A DNA stretch of 37,704 nucleotides from Treponema sp. (lineage in GTDB: Bacteria; Spirochaetota; Spirochaetia; Treponematales; Breznakiellaceae), in contig JAITHD010000096.1 of assembly GCA_031280155.1 (NCBI GenBank), forward strand, positions 1 to 37,704, written 5' to 3'. The translations under genes were made by a program, and so were the position numbers. Below, piece after piece: positions 1 to 9,062 of the stretch (within the stretch, counting starts at the first letter, position 1; each line of letters starts with the position of its first letter). The notes under the pieces are model-generated. The model searched no databases, was not told the origin of the DNA, and saw only the letters and a list, made by a program, of their open reading frames with translations.

Positions 1-12
1 AAGGAGTTGTGT

Positions 13-687
13 ATGCAAAAAAAGGCTCCCGCCTTTTTCTTCATAATATGTATGGTTTTCTTATCTTTACCTCTCATGGCCCAAGATGCGGAGGAAGAGC
101 AGGAAGGACCAGAGCAGGAAATTCCCATAAATCCAGATTGGGCTAATTATACGCCTTTTATGTATTCCAAAGGAGATCAGCTTTTTGCGATAGCCCCTAT
201 GTTTGTTTTTCCAATAGTCTTTACAAACAGCGCAGGAACAATCGAACATAACCTTAGCGTTATCGGCATAGGCTTATCCCTAAGATATGCCCGATTCCTG
301 AGCCAAGGATTTTTTATAGGCGGTGAAGTAGGGGCTATAGGCATCACCAGCAAGGCGCAGAATTGGTTGTATCTTGTGCCTTTCGGAGTAACAATAGGGT
401 ATCAGATAACCCTGCACCGTACGCAGTTGCCCTTATTCCTGCGGCGTTTTGAATTTCCTTTTTCGCTTATGGCTGGAGGAGTCGTTACAAGTTATCTAAA
501 TAACGAAGAAAACTATCTAGGATTTTTTTTAAAAGCAGGAACCGCGGCGTTTTTCCGGTTTAATCAAGACTGGTCTTTTGGTATTAATGTTGACTGGTGG
601 TGGGTTCCTCAATGGACTAAAGATAAAGCTAAAGACGTATACGGGAATTTTTTTGAATTTACTGTAACCGCCCGTTATCATTTCTAA
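13..687 (+). CDS. Probable outer-membrane beta-barrel protein
   Basis: The protein has 224 residues. An N-terminal signal peptide (basic start, hydrophobic stretch, cleavage near LMAQD) is followed by an acidic Glu/Gln-rich linker and then alternating hydrophobic and glycine-rich strands. It ends in RYHF, and a terminal aromatic residue is typical of BAM-assembled barrels. An in-frame TTG lies at 7, but AAGGAG at 1-6 is six bases from the ATG at 13, so that start is preferred. The lipoprotein gene follows after 15 bases, suggesting co-transcription. The pattern resembles small treponemal OmpW-like barrels; exact family and substrate are not identifiable. The barrel inference is fairly firm, the function unknown. 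Confidence 0.7.
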   Translation: MQKKAPAFFFIICMVFLSLPLMAQDAEEEQEGPEQEIPINPDWANYTPFMYSKGDQLFAIAPMFVFPIVFTNSAGTIEHNLSVIGIGLSLRYARFLSQGFFIGGEVGAIGITSKAQNWLYLVPFGVTIGYQITLHRTQLPLFLRRFEFPFSLMAGGVVTSYLNNEENYLGFFLKAGTAAFFRFNQDWSFGINVDWWWVPQWTKDKAKDVYGNFFEFTVTARYHF

Positions 688-702
688 GTTAAGGATGACA
701 CT

Positions 703-1788
703 ATGATAGTAAAAAAATCTAGGATGTTTTTACAGCATCTTCCTCTCTGGCTGTTAGGAGGGATACTTTTCATATCCTGTAAGCAGGATCCTATTTTTTA
801 TGCGATTTCTCAAGAAGTTGAACCCATAGCTCCCCGGGTCAGCGGGATGCCTACCAATATTGTGGCGCTCGGTGAAAACCTGTATGTAGCCAGTAGATTT
901 AGCGGAACCATCCATCAATATAGGACAACCGGCTGGGATACGCTGTCGAACCATCCCGGAGGGAAAATTCTTGAGCTGGCGGCCACTGACGCCTATCTTT
1001 ACGCTTTGACCGGAAACGGGGATCCGAATTCTGCGGCGCTTCACAAAATGGATGAAACCGGCGATTGGCAGCCAATTACCATTGGAGGACTTAATATTCA
1101 GACAATTTATGGAGCATCGGATCGTATAGTCGCCTGCGTCATGACTGGAGGCGGTAAGTTTGCTATTTATTCCTTGAAGGATAGCGAAGACGTCCTGGAC
1201 ACAAAATTAAAAGAGGAAACCAATTTTGTGCAGGGTCTTGCGTATTTAGAAGGAACTTTTTATCTTGCCACTGGGGGAGACGGGATTTATACTTTTGGCG
1301 ATAATTCTGTTCAACAAGCCCCTGGTTCAGCGGGACACAATGTAACGGGAATTATTACGGTTGGGGATACGATAGTAGGGGTCAGCAGAAGCGGCGCAAT
1401 ACTGTACGGTACAACAAGTTTTACCGCTGTATCAGCAGGCGCAGCTTTCACCGGCGCCCTTGGACTCTGGGAAGAAGGGGAAAAAAGACTCCTTCTGGTA
1501 GGAATTCAGGGAAGCAGTAATTCCACATCCCATGGCTATCGGGAAATAGTGCTGACTGAGGATGGAAACCTAGAGTCCACGATTAGAATGAACACCCCTG
1601 GGGATGATCCGGAATATTCAAGCATTACTAATGTGGATAAATATAACTCTTCTTTGAGAAGGCATCCGATAGTTAGTTTTTTGCAAGCTAAGGATAATGA
1701 GAAAACCCTTTTTGCGGCGACCGTTAAAAATGGGCTCTGGTCATATCGGATGCGAAACGGAGAATATGCATGGAATGCCGAAGGTTAG
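703..1788 (+). CDS. Putative beta-propeller-like lipoprotein
   Basis: The product has 361 residues. The N-terminus is basic, then hydrophobic, then LFISC with Cys26 as the probable lipidated residue, a relaxed lipobox of the spirochaetal kind. The mature part shows repeated short blocks (for example NIVALGENLYVAS, LELAATDAYLYAL, VQGLAYLEGTFYLA) spaced like blades of a beta-propeller (NHL/YVTN-like). It is therefore probably a periplasmic or surface-anchored binding or scaffold protein. It lies 15 bases after the barrel gene and its 3' end overlaps the start of the rarA gene, so the three may form one transcription unit. The ligand is unknown. Confidence 0.65.
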   Translation: MIVKKSRMFLQHLPLWLLGGILFISCKQDPIFYAISQEVEPIAPRVSGMPTNIVALGENLYVASRFSGTIHQYRTTGWDTLSNHPGGKILELAATDAYLYALTGNGDPNSAALHKMDETGDWQPITIGGLNIQTIYGASDRIVACVMTGGGKFAIYSLKDSEDVLDTKLKEETNFVQGLAYLEGTFYLATGGDGIYTFGDNSVQQAPGSAGHNVTGIITVGDTIVGVSRSGAILYGTTSFTAVSAGAAFTGALGLWEEGEKRLLLVGIQGSSNSTSHGYREIVLTEDGNLESTIRMNTPGDDPEYSSITNVDKYNSSLRRHPIVSFLQAKDNEKTLFAATVKNGLWSYRMRNGEYAWNAEG

Positions 1789-4066
1789 CAGGGAACCGGC
1801 TGGTCCCGTGAAAGACCTTTTCACGGTTCAGGGGGCTTCAGAGGGACCTCTTGCAGATCGGATGCGTCCCCAAAGGCTGGACGATATTGTTGGACAGGAT
1901 CATATTGTCGGACCCGGACGGCTCCTGAGACGGGCTATTCAGGCGGATAGGCTGTCATCGGTGATATTTTACGGTCCTCCGGGTTCAGGTAAAACCAGTC
2001 TTGCTCAAGTCATTGCCAATACCACTCGCAGCGCCTTTGAAAGCCTCAATGCGGTCCTAACTGGAATTAAGGATATTCGAGAGGTTATTAATCGGGCTGA
2101 CGAGGGGCGGCGGCTTTACGGTAAGCGGACTATTCTCTTTGTAGACGAGGTTCACCGCTGGAATAAAGCCCAACAGGACGCGCTTCTTCCTTGGGTGGAA
2201 AATGGAACGGTGATCTTTATTGGGGCTACTACGGAAAATCCTTTTTTTGAGGTAAACCCCGCGCTTGTCAGCCGAAGCAGGATATTTCAGATGCGCTCCC
2301 TTAAACCAGAAGATTTGCGGGAAACAGTCCGACGGACATTGCAGGATAAGGTTCGAGGCTATGGAAAATGGCGGGTTTCTTTTGAAGAAGGCGCTTTGGA
2401 ACATCTGATAAACGTTGCCGGCGGCGACGCCCGGAGCCTTCTTAACGCTTTAGAACTGGCTGTAGAAACCAGTCCGCCGGTCTGGCCCCCGGGGGAAGCC
2501 GCTGATATCTGGGTATCCTTAGCCGCTGCTGAAGAAAGTATTCAGCGCCGAGCGATACTGTATGATCGAGATGGAGACTATCATTTTGATACCATAAGCG
2601 CCTTCATAAAAAGCGTACGAGGCAGCGATCCTGACGCGGCTCTATACTGGCTCGCCAAGATGGTCAGGGCAGGAGAAGACCCATCGTATATTCTTCGGCG
2701 CATGATAATTCTTGCAAGCGAAGATATTGGTTTGGCGGATCCTCAGGCAATCAGGGTGGTTATTTCTTGCGCCGAAGGATTTGAACGCATTGGGTTTCCT
2801 GAAGGCAGCCTCCTTTTATCTGAAGCTTGTCTTTATCTAGCTACCGCGCCGAAATCCAATACAGCCCTCTCTTTTTTTGACGCTATGAAAGAAGTAGAAA
2901 AAGAGGATTCTCAGGTTCCCAATCATCTGCGAGACGATAATCGGGATAAAGAGGGCTTTGGTCACGGAGAAGGGTATATCTATCCTCATGCGTACCGAGA
3001 TCATTGGGCGGTTCAGCAGTATCTGCCCCGGACATTGAGGGGGAAAGTTTTTTATAATCCTTCTAAGATGGGTTATGAGGGACGGATCCGGGAAGAGGTG
3101 TTTCGGAAACGAGAAATCCAGTCTGCTATGATCTTCGGCGGCGCTGCGGCGGAAGAAGTCCTCTCTTGGTCTAGCAATGCTAAAGGCAGAGAAGGCTGGC
3201 TCAAACGCCTTGAATCAGGGAGGAGCGCCTTGCTTTCGTCCGATAGAAACCTTATTTTTGAAGGGCGTTCTATTTCCCGGCACGCTCGAATTCTCATCCC
3301 CGGAGGGGACGACGGGCTGCTTCTCTGGGAAAGTCTCAGGCGTACTCCAGAAGGGCTTACCGCCGCACTGGTGGAACATGAAATCACGAAGAACAGGCTT
3401 CTGGAATACACGGTTTTTTTGGAGGCCCCTGAAAAACCTGAAATTCAGGTTTTTCCTCCTGGAAAACTCCCTGCTCCGGCTGAAACCGGAGTGTTTTTTT
3501 CTACTAATATCTTCGATCATATCTTTGCACGGGAAATTTGGAGAAAAGAAGCGGGTTTTGGGGTTTTCCATAGTTTCGCTGAAAAGGCATATAAACTTCT
3601 TGCTCCTCAAGGAACTCTCGTAATCCTCCAGTCTCCTCCGGTTTTAGGGGAACGGATTTCTCGAATTTTAGAAGAAGAATGCAGCGTTTATGGGGAAGCC
3701 GATTTCATTGCAAGGTTAAAAATTGCAGAAAATTCGTTTTTTATGCCTTCAGAATCCGGGACTGAACGCTGGACCTGGGATGCGGCGGACCTTGAAAAAG
3801 CCTTTCAGGATGCGGGCTTTGAAACGACCCTTACCGTGGCGGATCAGCAAGAAGAGCGGCTTATTACAGAGCGGGACTTAAACGCATGGTTTAACAATGT
3901 TCATTCAAGCTGGGGAACCTTTGTGGCCGGAATTATCGGAGATATGGATTTTTTCAAAGCAAGAAATTTGCTTCAGGAACGGATAAAACAGGGTCCTTTG
4001 GTCTGGAAATGGAAGAGCCTCTTGCTTTTAGGGATCAATCCGGTTGGGCCGCCTTTGGCTTCTTAA
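1766..4066 (+). CDS. rarA: RarA/MgsA AAA+ ATPase fused to a methyltransferase-like domain
   Basis: Residues about 25-450 form a RarA (MgsA) replication-associated recombination ATPase. GPPGSGKT (Walker A) lies at residues 70-77 and [10 protein letters not shown] (Walker B) follows. [20 protein letters not shown] is the sensor/arginine-finger block, and a C-terminal tetramerisation region contains HLRDDN and YKYPH-like [11 protein letters not shown]. RarA acts at stalled replication forks. Usual length is about 430-450 residues; this one has 766, and the extra 300 residues look like a degenerate class I SAM-methyltransferase fold ([13 protein letters not shown], then an acidic strand end, [13 protein letters not shown]). 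A RarA/unknown-domain fusion is known in cyanobacteria and some spirochaetes. The frame is open from 1697, but GGAG at 1759-1762 favours ATG 1766 or 1775. The 5' end overlaps the lipoprotein gene by 23 bases and the 3' end overlaps murJ tail-to-tail by 32. Confidence 0.9.
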   Translation: MHGMPKVSREPAGPVKDLFTVQGASEGPLADRMRPQRLDDIVGQDHIVGPGRLLRRAIQADRLSSVIFYGPPGSGKTSLAQVIANTTRSAFESLNAVLTGIKDIREVINRADEGRRLYGKRTILFVDEVHRWNKAQQDALLPWVENGTVIFIGATTENPFFEVNPALVSRSRIFQMRSLKPEDLRETVRRTLQDKVRGYGKWRVSFEEGALEHLINVAGGDARSLLNALELAVETSPPVWPPGEAADIWVSLAAAEESIQRRAILYDRDGDYHFDTISAFIKSVRGSDPDAALYWLAKMVRAGEDPSYILRRMIILASEDIGLADPQAIRVVISCAEGFERIGFPEGSLLLSEACLYLATAPKSNTALSFFDAMKEVEKEDSQVPNHLRDDNRDKEGFGHGEGYIYPHAYRDHWAVQQYLPRTLRGKVFYNPSKMGYEGRIREEVFRKREIQSAMIFGGAAAEEVLSWSSNAKGREGWLKRLESGRSALLSSDRNLIFEGRSISRHARILIPGGDDGLLLWESLRRTPEGLTAALVEHEITKNRLLEYTVFLEAPEKPEIQVFPPGKLPAPAETGVFFSTNIFDHIFAREIWRKEAGFGVFHSFAEKAYKLLAPQGTLVILQSPPVLGERISRILEEECSVYGEADFIARLKIAENSFFMPSESGTERWTWDAADLEKAFQDAGFETTLTVADQQEERLITERDLNAWFNNVHSSWGTFVAGIIGDMDFFKARNLLQERIKQGPLVWKWKSLLLLGINPVGPPLAS

Positions 4067-5618
4067 AAACCGCAATAATTCCCCGAATTTGGGGGTCTTT
4101 AGTTATGAAAAGAAGCAGAACTCCTAAAGCGCCGTAGCATAAGGCGGTAATGATCAGAGGCAGTCCATATCCTATAAATCGTATCCGCCCCGAAAATAAT
4201 GCAAGGAGCCGGGGACTCAGCCACAAAACCGGCAGCATTGCGATTCCTGAAAAAAAAGCGAGCTTGAGGGTATACCGTAAAACAGAGCGTAAGGTTCTGC
4301 CTACGGCGATGCGGGGATTGCGTCTTAGGAAGAACAAGAGCAAGATCGTATTTATTGCGCCTGCCAGAGAGAGCGCAAGGGCTATCCCTGAACCCCGCAG
4401 GGGACCGACTAAGACCAAAGCCGACCCGATATTAACCCCAAAAGAGATAATCCCCGCCAGCGAGGGAGAACGAGAGTCGCTTTGCGCGTAGAAAGCCGGC
4501 GCGAGAATCCGATTAAGAGCAATGAAGTATAGTCCCGCTATATGAAAAGAAAACGCCCCAAGGGTCAATCGAACTGAATCTTCCCCAAAACTGCGGTTCT
4601 GGAAAAGGAGGCGGATCAAGGTTTCCCCTTGAGCAAGCGAAAAGAACGTAATCGGAATCGTGATCAAAGCAATGATATTCATTGCCGTAATAAGCCGTTC
4701 ATTGTAGGTTTCCCATTGGTTTGATTTTGCGTATTCCGCCAAGTCTGGAAGCAGTACCGTGCCGATAGACACCGCAAAAACCCCTAAGATCAGTTCCTGA
4801 AGCCTTAGCGAATATTGCAGGCTCGATACCACCCCTTCGCCGGCGTTTCCCGCCAGCGCGGTGGATACCAGATCGTTGATCTGATACGCCGCCATTCCGA
4901 TAATTGTCGGCACGATAAGCCTTAATACAGTCTTGACGCCGGAATTACGGAACGCCCGTTTAAGCCCTACGAAAAAAAAAGTATAGCCTTTTTGCACAAT
5001 AAAAGGAAACTGGATAGCCGCTTCCAGAAATCCCCCGGCAAGAATCCCTATAGCCATAGCTCTGGCGGGGTTTGCTGTGAAAGGCCTCAGGATATAGACT
5101 GCGGCGATTGTTACCAGATTGAGCAGAATTGGAGCAAGCCCTGAAGGGGTAAAGATGCGGAGGCTGTTGAGAATACCCTGAAAAAAAGCGGCAAGCGAAA
5201 TGAACCCCAAAAAAGGAAACATGAGACGAGTCAAAAACACGGTTTCGTCAAAGGCTTTTATTTTGAAGATAGGTACGATCAAGGGGGCGCTGATAATCCC
5301 GATCATTACCGCAAGGGTTACGAAAAAGGTAAGAAATGTAAACACACAGGAAAGAAATTCTTTAATCGCCGCCGCTTCTTTTTCCAGAAGGTATTCTTTA
5401 AAAGTCGGGATAAAAGCTACTGAAATAGAGCCTTCCGCAAAAAGCCGCCGAAACAGATTAGGGATTAAGAACGCTATTGAAAAAGCGTCTGAAAGCGCGG
5501 TGGTTCCTAACAGGCTGGCTTTGACCATTTCCCGCAACAATCCCAGTACGCGAGAAATCAGCGTAAGAAGAGACAGCATAGAACTATGACGCATCATGGA
5601 ACGGCTGGCGTTTGACAT
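4035..5618 (-). CDS. murJ: Lipid II flippase MurJ (MviN family)
   Basis: The 527-residue integral membrane protein has about 14 hydrophobic helices and the MviN/MurJ signature. This includes a basic N-terminal segment, SRVLGLLREMVKASLLG, AFSIAFLIPNLFRRLFAEG (the conserved FRRLFAEG block) and AFIPTFKEYL. MurJ moves lipid-linked peptidoglycan precursor across the inner membrane and is normally essential. Length matches the family (about 510-530). The start is the ATG read at 5618-5616; an AAGG lies about 12 bases upstream, so the SD is poorly spaced. The gene converges on rarA with overlapping 3' ends, so no terminator fits between them. The 100-base spacer to the PilZ-like gene is a divergent promoter region. 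Confidence 0.95.
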   Translation of the reverse strand: MSNASRSMMRHSSMLSLLTLISRVLGLLREMVKASLLGTTALSDAFSIAFLIPNLFRRLFAEGSISVAFIPTFKEYLLEKEAAAIKEFLSCVFTFLTFFVTLAVMIGIISAPLIVPIFKIKAFDETVFLTRLMFPFLGFISLAAFFQGILNSLRIFTPSGLAPILLNLVTIAAVYILRPFTANPARAMAIGILAGGFLEAAIQFPFIVQKGYTFFFVGLKRAFRNSGVKTVLRLIVPTIIGMAAYQINDLVSTALAGNAGEGVVSSLQYSLRLQELILGVFAVSIGTVLLPDLAEYAKSNQWETYNERLITAMNIIALITIPITFFSLAQGETLIRLLFQNRSFGEDSVRLTLGAFSFHIAGLYFIALNRILAPAFYAQSDSRSPSLAGIISFGVNIGSALVLVGPLRGSGIALALSLAGAINTILLLFFLRRNPRIAVGRTLRSVLRYTLKLAFFSGIAMLPVLWLSPRLLALFSGRIRFIGYGLPLIITALCYGALGVLLLFITKDPQIRGIIAVFKKPKAAQPD

Positions 5619-5659
5619 GGCTTATCGTACCTTGAAATACCAATCTTTGCAATAAGTCC

Positions 5660-5688
5660 TTGCATAGCTAGGATGCGAGTTATATACT
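5660..5688 (+). promoter_or_regulatory. Sigma70-type promoter for the PilZ-like gene
   Basis: TTGCAT at 5660-5665 and TATACT at 5683-5688 are separated by 17 bases, close to the housekeeping consensus. They lie about 30 bases upstream of the ATG at 5719, in the divergent murJ spacer. Confidence 0.6.
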
Positions 5689-5718
5689 TTTAAAAAATAG
5701 GTAAAAAACGGAGCCAGC

Positions 5719-6963
5719 ATGTCTACAGCAATAGAACGCATAGAAAAAAAATATCTGATTAATTGGCTGTATAATGAACAGATTCCCTTGGTATATATTC
5801 GGAAAGGTGAAGAATATCATTTTTTCATCGAAAAACAGACCAAAGATACACTTTATCTCAAATCAGATCATGTCATACCAGACGTGGAAATCGGAGAACA
5901 GATAGATTTGCTCTTTGATTTCAAAGGCAAAACAATTTCGTGCAGTTTTCAGGTGAAGTCCAAACCGGATCTGAAAAACCATAAACATCCGTTCTTCTTG
6001 GTGAATATACCGGAAACCTTGCACAAAGATCTGGAACGTTCTTTTGTCAGGGTTCCTTTTCCAGATACCCTACAGATGGAATTTATCTTTGACGACTGGC
6101 ATCAGCTCCCATGCCCTAAGCTCGATGCTTTTGATATCCCTCAGGAGACAGAGCCTTTGGCGGAATCGAATGTTCGGGATTTGCATAGCGTTATAACTGA
6201 ACTCAATCTTTGGGCTAAGGAATACAGCGACGGGATTAAAGCTGTCCTTTTTAAAGATACTAAACAGATAAGCCCTGAAGAACAGGTCATTATTAAAACA
6301 GGCAAGACTTTGTTTTTGCCCTCTACTCAAGGTCCTTTCATCGAAAAAGATCCATTTCTTCCCAAAAAGCTGATTACCAAAGCGATGTTCAAGGCGTATC
6401 TGAAAAGCATCGGCGAGAATCCTTTGCTGCTGGATCGAGGGATAGACAGATTTCTGCAATCTTTGTATGAAAACGGGATTCTTTCTGCAATCTGGATTCC
6501 TCTGTTTTTTCATGAATATGTTGTTGGGTATATTCATGTTTGGATTACCACCCCTAACAAGCCTCTGGACTACGCCGTACTGGAGAAGCTCTTTATGTAT
6601 GCGAGGATGACCGTCAGCGCTTTGGAGTCAAAAGGCTATTTTGAATGTTACCGGGTAAAGCAGGATTTCAGATCAGCCCAAGGCATTACTATAAGTCCCT
6701 CTGGACTGAGTTTCTCCTTTGATATTTCAGGATATATGCCGGCTTTACTGCCAAAAAGACGGCTTATCATAAAGCTGCTGTTTCCGAATTATACGGCTGA
6801 AGCCGCCGCTCAGATAGTACGCTGGGAAGAAGAAAAATCTTCTATTACTATAATATGCCAATTCTTGGAATTGGGAAACGAGATACTGTCGCGGTTGTTT
6901 ACATTTCTCTACGGTAGAACCTTGCGGGATCCGGGAGCATCGCTTGTTGTCGGAGCAGTCTGA
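5719..6963 (+). CDS. PilZ-like protein with a split c-di-GMP-binding signature
   Basis: This 414-residue soluble protein has a YcgR-N-like start (about residues 20-100: LYLKSDHVIPDVEIGEQIDLLF). It is followed by ERSFVRVPF, whose Arg107 and Arg111 form the RxxxR motif that begins a PilZ domain. The second PilZ motif, (D/N)xSxxG, appears only near residue 325 as TISPSGLSF, with Thr in place of Asp/Asn. About 200 residues lie between, with a GAF-like flavour (LFMYARMTVSALE). Such a layout is reminiscent of spirochaetal DUF1577-type proteins; that assignment is my inference. A role as a c-di-GMP effector is plausible but not proven given the degenerate second motif. GGAG six bases upstream supports ATG 5719. 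Confidence 0.6.
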   Translation: MSTAIERIEKKYLINWLYNEQIPLVYIRKGEEYHFFIEKQTKDTLYLKSDHVIPDVEIGEQIDLLFDFKGKTISCSFQVKSKPDLKNHKHPFFLVNIPETLHKDLERSFVRVPFPDTLQMEFIFDDWHQLPCPKLDAFDIPQETEPLAESNVRDLHSVITELNLWAKEYSDGIKAVLFKDTKQISPEEQVIIKTGKTLFLPSTQGPFIEKDPFLPKKLITKAMFKAYLKSIGENPLLLDRGIDRFLQSLYENGILSAIWIPLFFHEYVVGYIHVWITTPNKPLDYAVLEKLFMYARMTVSALESKGYFECYRVKQDFRSAQGITISPSGLSFSFDISGYMPALLPKRRLIIKLLFPNYTAEAAAQIVRWEEEKSSITIICQFLELGNEILSRLFTFLYGRTLRDPGASLVVGAV

Positions 6964-6974
6964 TATAACTTGAT

Positions 6975-7156
6975 TTATCCGGTTCGCCGTAAAACCTCTA
7001 CCTTTAAGCATGGGGTGTTACGGCGCAACGAAAACGTGTAGTAGAAAACCCGCTTAGAAAAAAAAAGCGGGAAAGAAATAGAAATCTTGGGGAGTAAGCC
7101 GGGCAGCCAAAATAAGCCCTAAGCCCTAAAAAATTTTTAGTCCGGAGGTAGCTGCC
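6975..7156 (+). mobile_element. IS200/IS605-like remnant, copy A
   Basis: The left-end motif TTTATCCGGTTCGCCGTAAA is also found, inverted, at the 27770 and 37100 ends. An inner CGCAACGAAAACGT segment is shared with the 36839 copy. The segment with CGCTTAG, an A-run, GCGGGAA and GAAATCTT is shared with copies at 12211 and 14816. The right end is GGTAGCTGCC, a variant of GGTAGCTGAC. The central hairpin and the TnpB tail are deleted. It occupies the whole spacer between the PilZ-like gene and the next outer-membrane protein gene. Confidence 0.65.
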
Positions 7157-8824
7157 ATGAAAAGAATCATAATTATTCTCTGCTTGGGGCTGTGCGGGAT
7201 TGTCAGGGGATTTGCCGGACCAGCCCAGAAAGTAGCGTACCCAGGAGATTGGGTCTATGATGCGCTTACGGCTTTGTCTCTGGAACAGGGACGTATCTTT
7301 TTTACCAATTCGTCTCTGACTTATGCCCAGATTGAGCTTATGCTTGCTGAAATTGACGAAGCCTCTCTTTCTCAAAGCGGTCTGGCGCTGTACGATCAGA
7401 TTTATGCGTACCTTAATGAATCCTCTTTTTTGTCATTTCAATCTGATATCATAGATATCAATGTAGATACTGCTTTGCAGCCGGAACTGTATTTTAAAAC
7501 CAATGAAACCTTTGATTGGGAATACAAACATGGGGATAGACTGCGGTTTTTTACACTTCCCGCAGATATCTCGGTATCTTCTTACCTTATGCTTCAATCG
7601 GATTTATATATTGGAGAAAACCGCAGACTCTCAAAGGTCCATGACAATTACTTTAATTTTCCTTTTGATAAGCATATAGACGGGGTTGAGAGTTTTGATA
7701 CAGATTTTCCTAAACGGGCGTATTTGAGCGCAGGTCTGCCTTTGGGGAAATATTCGGGGATTAATCTCAGGATAGGCGTTGGGGATAACACCTATGGACG
7801 GACAAAAACTGGGAGCATTATTATTTCTGATACCATGAAAGGAATAAATTACGCTCAACTGAGTCTTTATTCGCCTTGGATCAAATACACTACTGAAATC
7901 ATGGAACTTGAAGTAAATAAATATCTCTATCTTCACTATTTCCAAATGCGGCTGTTTAACCGCTTGTCTCTTGGAATTGTTGAAGGAGTCATGGTTAATG
8001 CGCCGTTTGAACTCCGCTATCTTAATCCGATGATGATTTTTCACGGCTTTACGGCTTGGTCTGATTATGGGAAATACAATGAAGAGACAGGACAAGAAGG
8101 GTTAAAAAGCGGGGATAGCCGGGTTGGTTCTTATGGAGGGGTTATACTGGATTGGAGTCCTTGGAAATATTTTCGGATTTACGGGCTTTTTGGGATGACT
8201 GAATTCCAAGGTCCCGGGGAGGTTGGTTCAGATTCAACCGGACCTAATGCCTTTGCCTTTCAGCTTGGTTCTGAGACGTATATTCCTGTTTCCTCTGGAC
8301 ATTGGCGCTTTGGGTTAGAAGGGGTTTACACATATCCTTATATGTATATTCTTGGGCATAAAAATTGGTCTTTTTATCGGGAAGCCAATGAGACAAGTAA
8401 TCCTTGGAGCCGTGATTGGGTAGGAAATCCGTTTGGTCCTGATTCGATTGTCGGTACGATTTGGGCCGGCTATCAGGATACAAGACTATGGGCTGTTTCG
8501 CTTTCATTTCTTTTTGCCGCCCAGGGAGAAAATTCAGAAACTGCTGTTTTTGATTTGCCGGATAACGAATATTATGCTAACACTCCAGAAGAAAACGCTT
8601 CAGTTACTCCCACAGGCATCCCTGCATACACCTATTTGATAAATCTTAATGGTAAGTGGTCTGCCTCCAGTTGGCTTCACTTCACGCTGCGGACAAGTTA
8701 CAAGATCATCTATAACTTTGAGCATATCCAAGAACGTTTAGAACAGGGCTTTGAAATCAGTTTTTCAATCCAATTCACCCCAAAAGGGTTATGGAGCTGG
8801 AAAGCGCCTCAGCCTATACGATAA
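7157..8824 (+). CDS. Large outer-membrane beta-barrel protein, possibly Wzi-like
   Basis: The product has 555 residues with a signal peptide (MKRIIIILCLGLCG, cleavage near GFAGPA). A short helical domain follows (VYDALTALSLEQGRIFF, YAQIELMLAEID). The long remainder is rich in aromatic/glycine alternating strands such as NRLSLGIVEGVMVNAPFELRYLNPMMIFHGF. The helical start followed by a barrel, and the LNPMM-type block, resemble capsule-assembly Wzi-like and related treponemal barrel families; this is a fold-level guess. The SD GGAGG (7144-7148) lies eight bases from ATG and sits inside the right end of element copy A. A strong hairpin with a T-run at 8948-9010 probably ends the transcript. Confidence 0.6.
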   Translation: MKRIIIILCLGLCGIVRGFAGPAQKVAYPGDWVYDALTALSLEQGRIFFTNSSLTYAQIELMLAEIDEASLSQSGLALYDQIYAYLNESSFLSFQSDIIDINVDTALQPELYFKTNETFDWEYKHGDRLRFFTLPADISVSSYLMLQSDLYIGENRRLSKVHDNYFNFPFDKHIDGVESFDTDFPKRAYLSAGLPLGKYSGINLRIGVGDNTYGRTKTGSIIISDTMKGINYAQLSLYSPWIKYTTEIMELEVNKYLYLHYFQMRLFNRLSLGIVEGVMVNAPFELRYLNPMMIFHGFTAWSDYGKYNEETGQEGLKSGDSRVGSYGGVILDWSPWKYFRIYGLFGMTEFQGPGEVGSDSTGPNAFAFQLGSETYIPVSSGHWRFGLEGVYTYPYMYILGHKNWSFYREANETSNPWSRDWVGNPFGPDSIVGTIWAGYQDTRLWAVSLSFLFAAQGENSETAVFDLPDNEYYANTPEENASVTPTGIPAYTYLINLNGKWSASSWLHFTLRTSYKIIYNFEHIQERLEQGFEISFSIQFTPKGLWSWKAPQPIR

Positions 8825-8947
8825 ATAATATAATAATAACAAAAATTAAAATAAAATCTTAGACAATTTCATAAAATGGGATAGAAATTAAAGTATAGAA
8901 AAAAGTAAAAATAAAAAAGTAATAGGTAAAAAAGTAGCATGAGATAT
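8825..8947. other. AT-rich spacer
   Basis: Very A-rich sequence follows the outer-membrane protein gene. I see no gene, repeat or clear promoter in it before the hairpin at 8948. Confidence 0.5.
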
Positions 8948-9010
8948 GGCTTCTAGTTAGTCGGTGTACTTGTCAGAGGGGGGATATTCCGATAACTAGA
9001 GCCTTTTTTT
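8948..9010 (+). terminator. Large intrinsic-terminator-like hairpin
   Basis: Arms 8948-8964 and 8989-9003 pair over about 15 bp with two single-base bulges, around a 24-base loop. Seven T residues follow at 9004-9010. It is oriented to end transcripts from the outer-membrane protein gene. Confidence 0.65.
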
Positions 9011-9024
9011 ATTTTGACAACTCC

Positions 9025-9062
9025 CGATGCCTCAAGGCAGAGGCTTTACGGCGCTTTTGGTA
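9025..9062 (-). repeat. Left-end fragment of the IS605-like family, copy G
   Basis: ATGCCTCAAGGCAGAGGCTT followed by TACGGC differs at only a few positions from the left end of the 36839 copy (ATGCCTAAAGGCAGGGGTTT then TACGGC). No right end or hairpin is attached. It overlaps the final codons and the stop of the nucleotidyltransferase gene. Confidence 0.5.

Noticed and set aside
3073-3623. Overlapping frames on both strands inside the rarA extension
   Set aside because: The main frame continues through with family-like sequence; these are shadow frames without SD or domains.
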